NCBI GenBank assembly: GCA_023807065.1
Contig: JAJJLU010000733.1
Location: forward strand, 1 to 20,784
Length of the DNA stretch: 20,784 bases
From: Isotricha intestinalis
Taxonomy: Eukaryota > Ciliophora > Litostomatea > Vestibuliferida > Isotrichidae
Direction of reading: 5' to 3'
Notes under the pieces: model-generated
Seen by the model: the letters and a program-made list of their open reading frames with translations, nothing else
What the model was told of the DNA's origin: nothing
Database searches by the model: none
Position numbers and translations under genes: made by a program
Shown here: positions 19,026 to 20,784 of the stretch, in pieces
How the letters are laid out: every line of letters begins with the position of its first letter
Position numbering within the stretch: the first letter of the stretch is position 1

Positions 19026-19143
19026 TTTAATTTAAATATTTTTTTTGAGGAATCATTAGATTTTCATTTAATATTTAATAACTTTTTAAAAATTTTTTTT
19101 AAGAGAATATAACATTTTTTATAAATAAAATTAATATTTTATT
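19026..19143. other. Short convergent spacer
   Basis: Only 118 bp separate the stop codons of the second calpain and the BspA-like gene. The sequence is A/T-rich with T-runs and must hold both polyadenylation regions, which may overlap. No specific signal is recognised. Confidence 0.5.
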
Positions 19144-20610
19144 TTAATTCAAAAATAAAACATTATTAATTCTATAATCGCTAGTAGTGACTTTGCAATC
19201 AGAATTAAAGTTTAAAAATATATTATTTACATCATCAATCAAAGTAGTGTTAAAATTAGATAAATCCAACATTAATAAAGATTCACATTTATAAAACATA
19301 TATTCCATTTTTTCAACTTTTTTAGTATCAAAACTAGATAAATCTAAAGATTTTAAAGAATAACAATCTCTAAAACAACTTCCCATACTGGTGACTTGAG
19401 AAGTATTAAAATTCTTTAAATCAATATATTTTAAATTTTTACAAAATTGAAACATACAATCCATATTAACTAAATTTGGTGTTTCAAAATTAGATAAATC
19501 TAAAAATTTCAAGGATTTACATTCAGAAAACATATAATTCATATTTTTAACATTTTTAGTATTAAAACTACTTAAATCAATGAAAAGTAAAGAAGAACAA
19601 GATTGAAACATTGCACTCATTTCTTCAACATTACAAGTATTAAAATTTTGAATATATAAAGATTTTAAAGAAGAACAACCACTAAATAAACATGTCATAT
19701 CTTTAACATTAGAAGTATTAAAATGAGATAAATCTAAAGAAATTAAAGATGAACATTCAGAAAATAAACCTCCCATACTTTTAATTTTACTTGAATTAAA
19801 ATTTGAAAAATCAAGATATTCTAATGATTTACAATTTTCAAACATTACTGTTATATCAGTTACTTTATTTGTTTGTAAAAATTCTAAATTTATTGTTTTT
19901 AATGATGTACATGTATTAAACATTGCAGTCATATTTGTTATTTCACTTGAATCAAAATTTGATAAATCTATTTCTGTTAATTTTTCACAAAAATGAAACA
20001 TGAAACTTCCGTTTTTTATTTTTTTATTAAATTGATATTTTATTGTGTAAATGCCTTCTTTTTCAAATTTATATGTATATGAAAAAGGAATTTTTTTATC
20101 TTTTATATATATTTCACAAGAATTTTTTAATTCTTCCGATTTATCATTCTCATTATAATTTAATATTTGTGTTTCTTGCTTTATATCTGATTTTTTTATT
20201 TCAAATTTTGCTATAATATAATTTTTTCTTGTGCTATCCATTATTTTTTTCGATAGTTGTTTTTTTAATTCTACATTTAATGTTTTTAGATCTTCTTTTT
20301 CTTTTATTACCTTTTGTAATTCTTCTTTTGATTCTATGAAATTTTTGTTTGATTTTGATAATTCTAATGTAATTTCTTCTAACTTTTTTTTCGTTTCTTT
20401 GTTTAAATCTTTTTTTTTAGAGAGTGTTAGATTTAATTCATTCAATTTATTGTTTTTTTGTTCTAAATCTTTTTTTTCTCCTTCAATTAAATTAATTTTT
20501 TCTTCCAATTGTTTTTTCAATTCTTCAGTTTCTTCGAGTTTTTTTCTAATTGATTGATAATTCTTTATTAATTTTTCATAATTTCTATTTAGTTCTTTAT
20601 ATTCTGACAT
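19144..20610 (-). CDS. Coiled-coil protein with BspA-like 26-residue repeats (DUF285)
   Basis: This single-exon gene encodes 488 residues; an in-frame TAA lies about eleven codons before the ATG. Residues 5-122 form a Lys/Glu/Leu coiled coil. A short beta-rich module (about 130-205) leads into ten tandem 26-residue repeats (about 213-473) with consensus LDLSxFxTxxVxxMxxMFxxCxSL, and a 15-residue tail closes the protein. The repeat matches the bacterial surface 26-residue repeat / DUF285 type of leucine-rich repeat, as in BspA. It is common in gut and oral bacteria, mycoplasmas and several anaerobic protists. Bacterial members are secreted, but this one has no signal peptide, lipobox or anchor and starts with a coiled coil, so it is probably intracellular and acts in protein binding. 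Each repeat keeps the Cys of MFxxC. The gene is transcribed away from the chromosome end. Horizontal origin of the repeat family is plausible but unproven. Confidence 0.9.
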   Translation of the reverse strand: MSEYKELNRNYEKLIKNYQSIRKKLEETEELKKQLEEKINLIEGEKKDLEQKNNKLNELNLTLSKKKDLNKETKKKLEEITLELSKSNKNFIESKEELQKVIKEKEDLKTLNVELKKQLSKKIMDSTRKNYIIAKFEIKKSDIKQETQILNYNENDKSEELKNSCEIYIKDKKIPFSYTYKFEKEGIYTIKYQFNKKIKNGSFMFHFCEKLTEIDLSNFDSSEITNMTAMFNTCTSLKTINLEFLQTNKVTDITVMFENCKSLEYLDFSNFNSSKIKSMGGLFSECSSLISLDLSHFNTSNVKDMTCLFSGCSSLKSLYIQNFNTCNVEEMSAMFQSCSSLLFIDLSSFNTKNVKNMNYMFSECKSLKFLDLSNFETPNLVNMDCMFQFCKNLKYIDLKNFNTSQVTSMGSCFRDCYSLKSLDLSSFDTKKVEKMEYMFYKCESLLMLDLSNFNTTLIDDVNNIFLNFNSDCKVTTSDYRINNVLFLN

Positions 20611-20756
20611 TTTTTTATCCTTTTTAATAATATAATCCTTTTTTTAATTATAAATAAATCAATCTAATTAATTTATTTATTATTTAATTCAATAATTTCA
20701 GCATTTTTTAGATTTCAATTTCATTTATTGATTATCATTTATAAAATTAAATATGT
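20611..20756 (-). promoter_or_regulatory. Subtelomeric promoter region of BspA-like gene
   Basis: This 146-bp A/T-rich stretch is all that lies between the start codon of the BspA-like gene and the telomeric repeats. Promoter and 5' leader must fit here if the chromosome really ends at the repeats. No specific motif is recognised; the assignment rests on position alone. Confidence 0.45.
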
Positions 20757-20784
20757 TTGGGGATTGGGGATTGGGGATTGGGGA
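20757..20784 (+). repeat. Telomere-like heptamer repeat (TTGGGGA)4
   Basis: Four exact tandem copies of TTGGGGA run to the last base of the window, with the G-rich strand 5'-to-3' toward the end as in a true telomere. They are the most G-rich stretch in an otherwise very AT-rich sequence. The unit is one base longer than the Tetrahymena repeat TTGGGG. I infer a chromosome end; the true array length is not visible because the window stops here. Confidence 0.85.

Noticed and set aside
20231..20557. Plus-strand Phe/Ser-rich open frame
   Set aside because: It is antisense to the coiled-coil portion of the BspA-like gene.
19144..20610. Window being bacterial, because of the BspA-like repeats
   Set aside because: Spliceosomal introns, calpains, the kinase and telomere repeats are eukaryotic, and there are no ribosome binding sites.

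Overview
The window looks like the right-hand end of a small, very AT-rich eukaryotic chromosome, most likely macronuclear DNA of a ciliate. The support is as follows. The last 28 bases are four exact copies of a G4-type telomere-like heptamer, TTGGGGA, with the G-rich strand running outward. The only spliced gene has introns of just 44 and 25 nt with GT/AG ends. Genes are long and densely packed. The families seen are ones I associate with ciliate genomes: a zinc-ribbon kinase with the GTELYMSPILF and DWEKEI signatures, very large non-classical calpains, and BspA-type repeat proteins. All six genes read in the standard code and all six end in TAA. That argues against the ciliates that read TAA/TAG as Gln and would fit a lineage with a standard-like code, such as litostomes including rumen ciliates. 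The lineage is an inference and I cannot name the species.

Layout, left to right. (1) Bases 2-2830, plus strand: the 3' part of a protein kinase gene whose start lies outside the window, with several CxxC zinc knuckles, an Asn-rich linker built on a 30-bp minisatellite, and a C-terminal kinase domain. (2) Bases 3192-4589, minus strand: a three-exon gene for a 442-residue coiled-coil protein. (3) Bases 5395-8490, plus: a 1031-residue protein with a helical N-terminal domain and a possible GNAT-like fold. (4) and (5) Bases 8963-13903 and 14265-19025, plus: tandem paralogous giant calpains (1646 and 1586 residues). Both have an intact Cys/His/Asn triad and share an N-terminal module, a Lys/Glu coiled coil, C2L-like domains and a C-terminal beta domain. 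(6) Bases 19144-20610, minus: a coiled-coil protein with about ten 26-residue BspA/DUF285-type leucine-rich repeats, whose start codon is only 146 bp from the telomeric repeats.

The two calpains are the core of the region. They are clearly diverged outside the protease core, yet they share DNA stretches of 90 and 78 bp with no mismatch, synonymous sites included, plus a 65-bp stretch with one mismatch. This suggests gene conversion or a recent exchange within the core. The rest is single-copy here, and no operon-like relation among the genes is evident. I saw no tRNA, rRNA, transposon or CRISPR array.

Spacers are 118-805 bp and extremely AT-rich. I found little in them apart from small inverted repeats, an A-rich leader before the second calpain, and one short broken coding-like patch.
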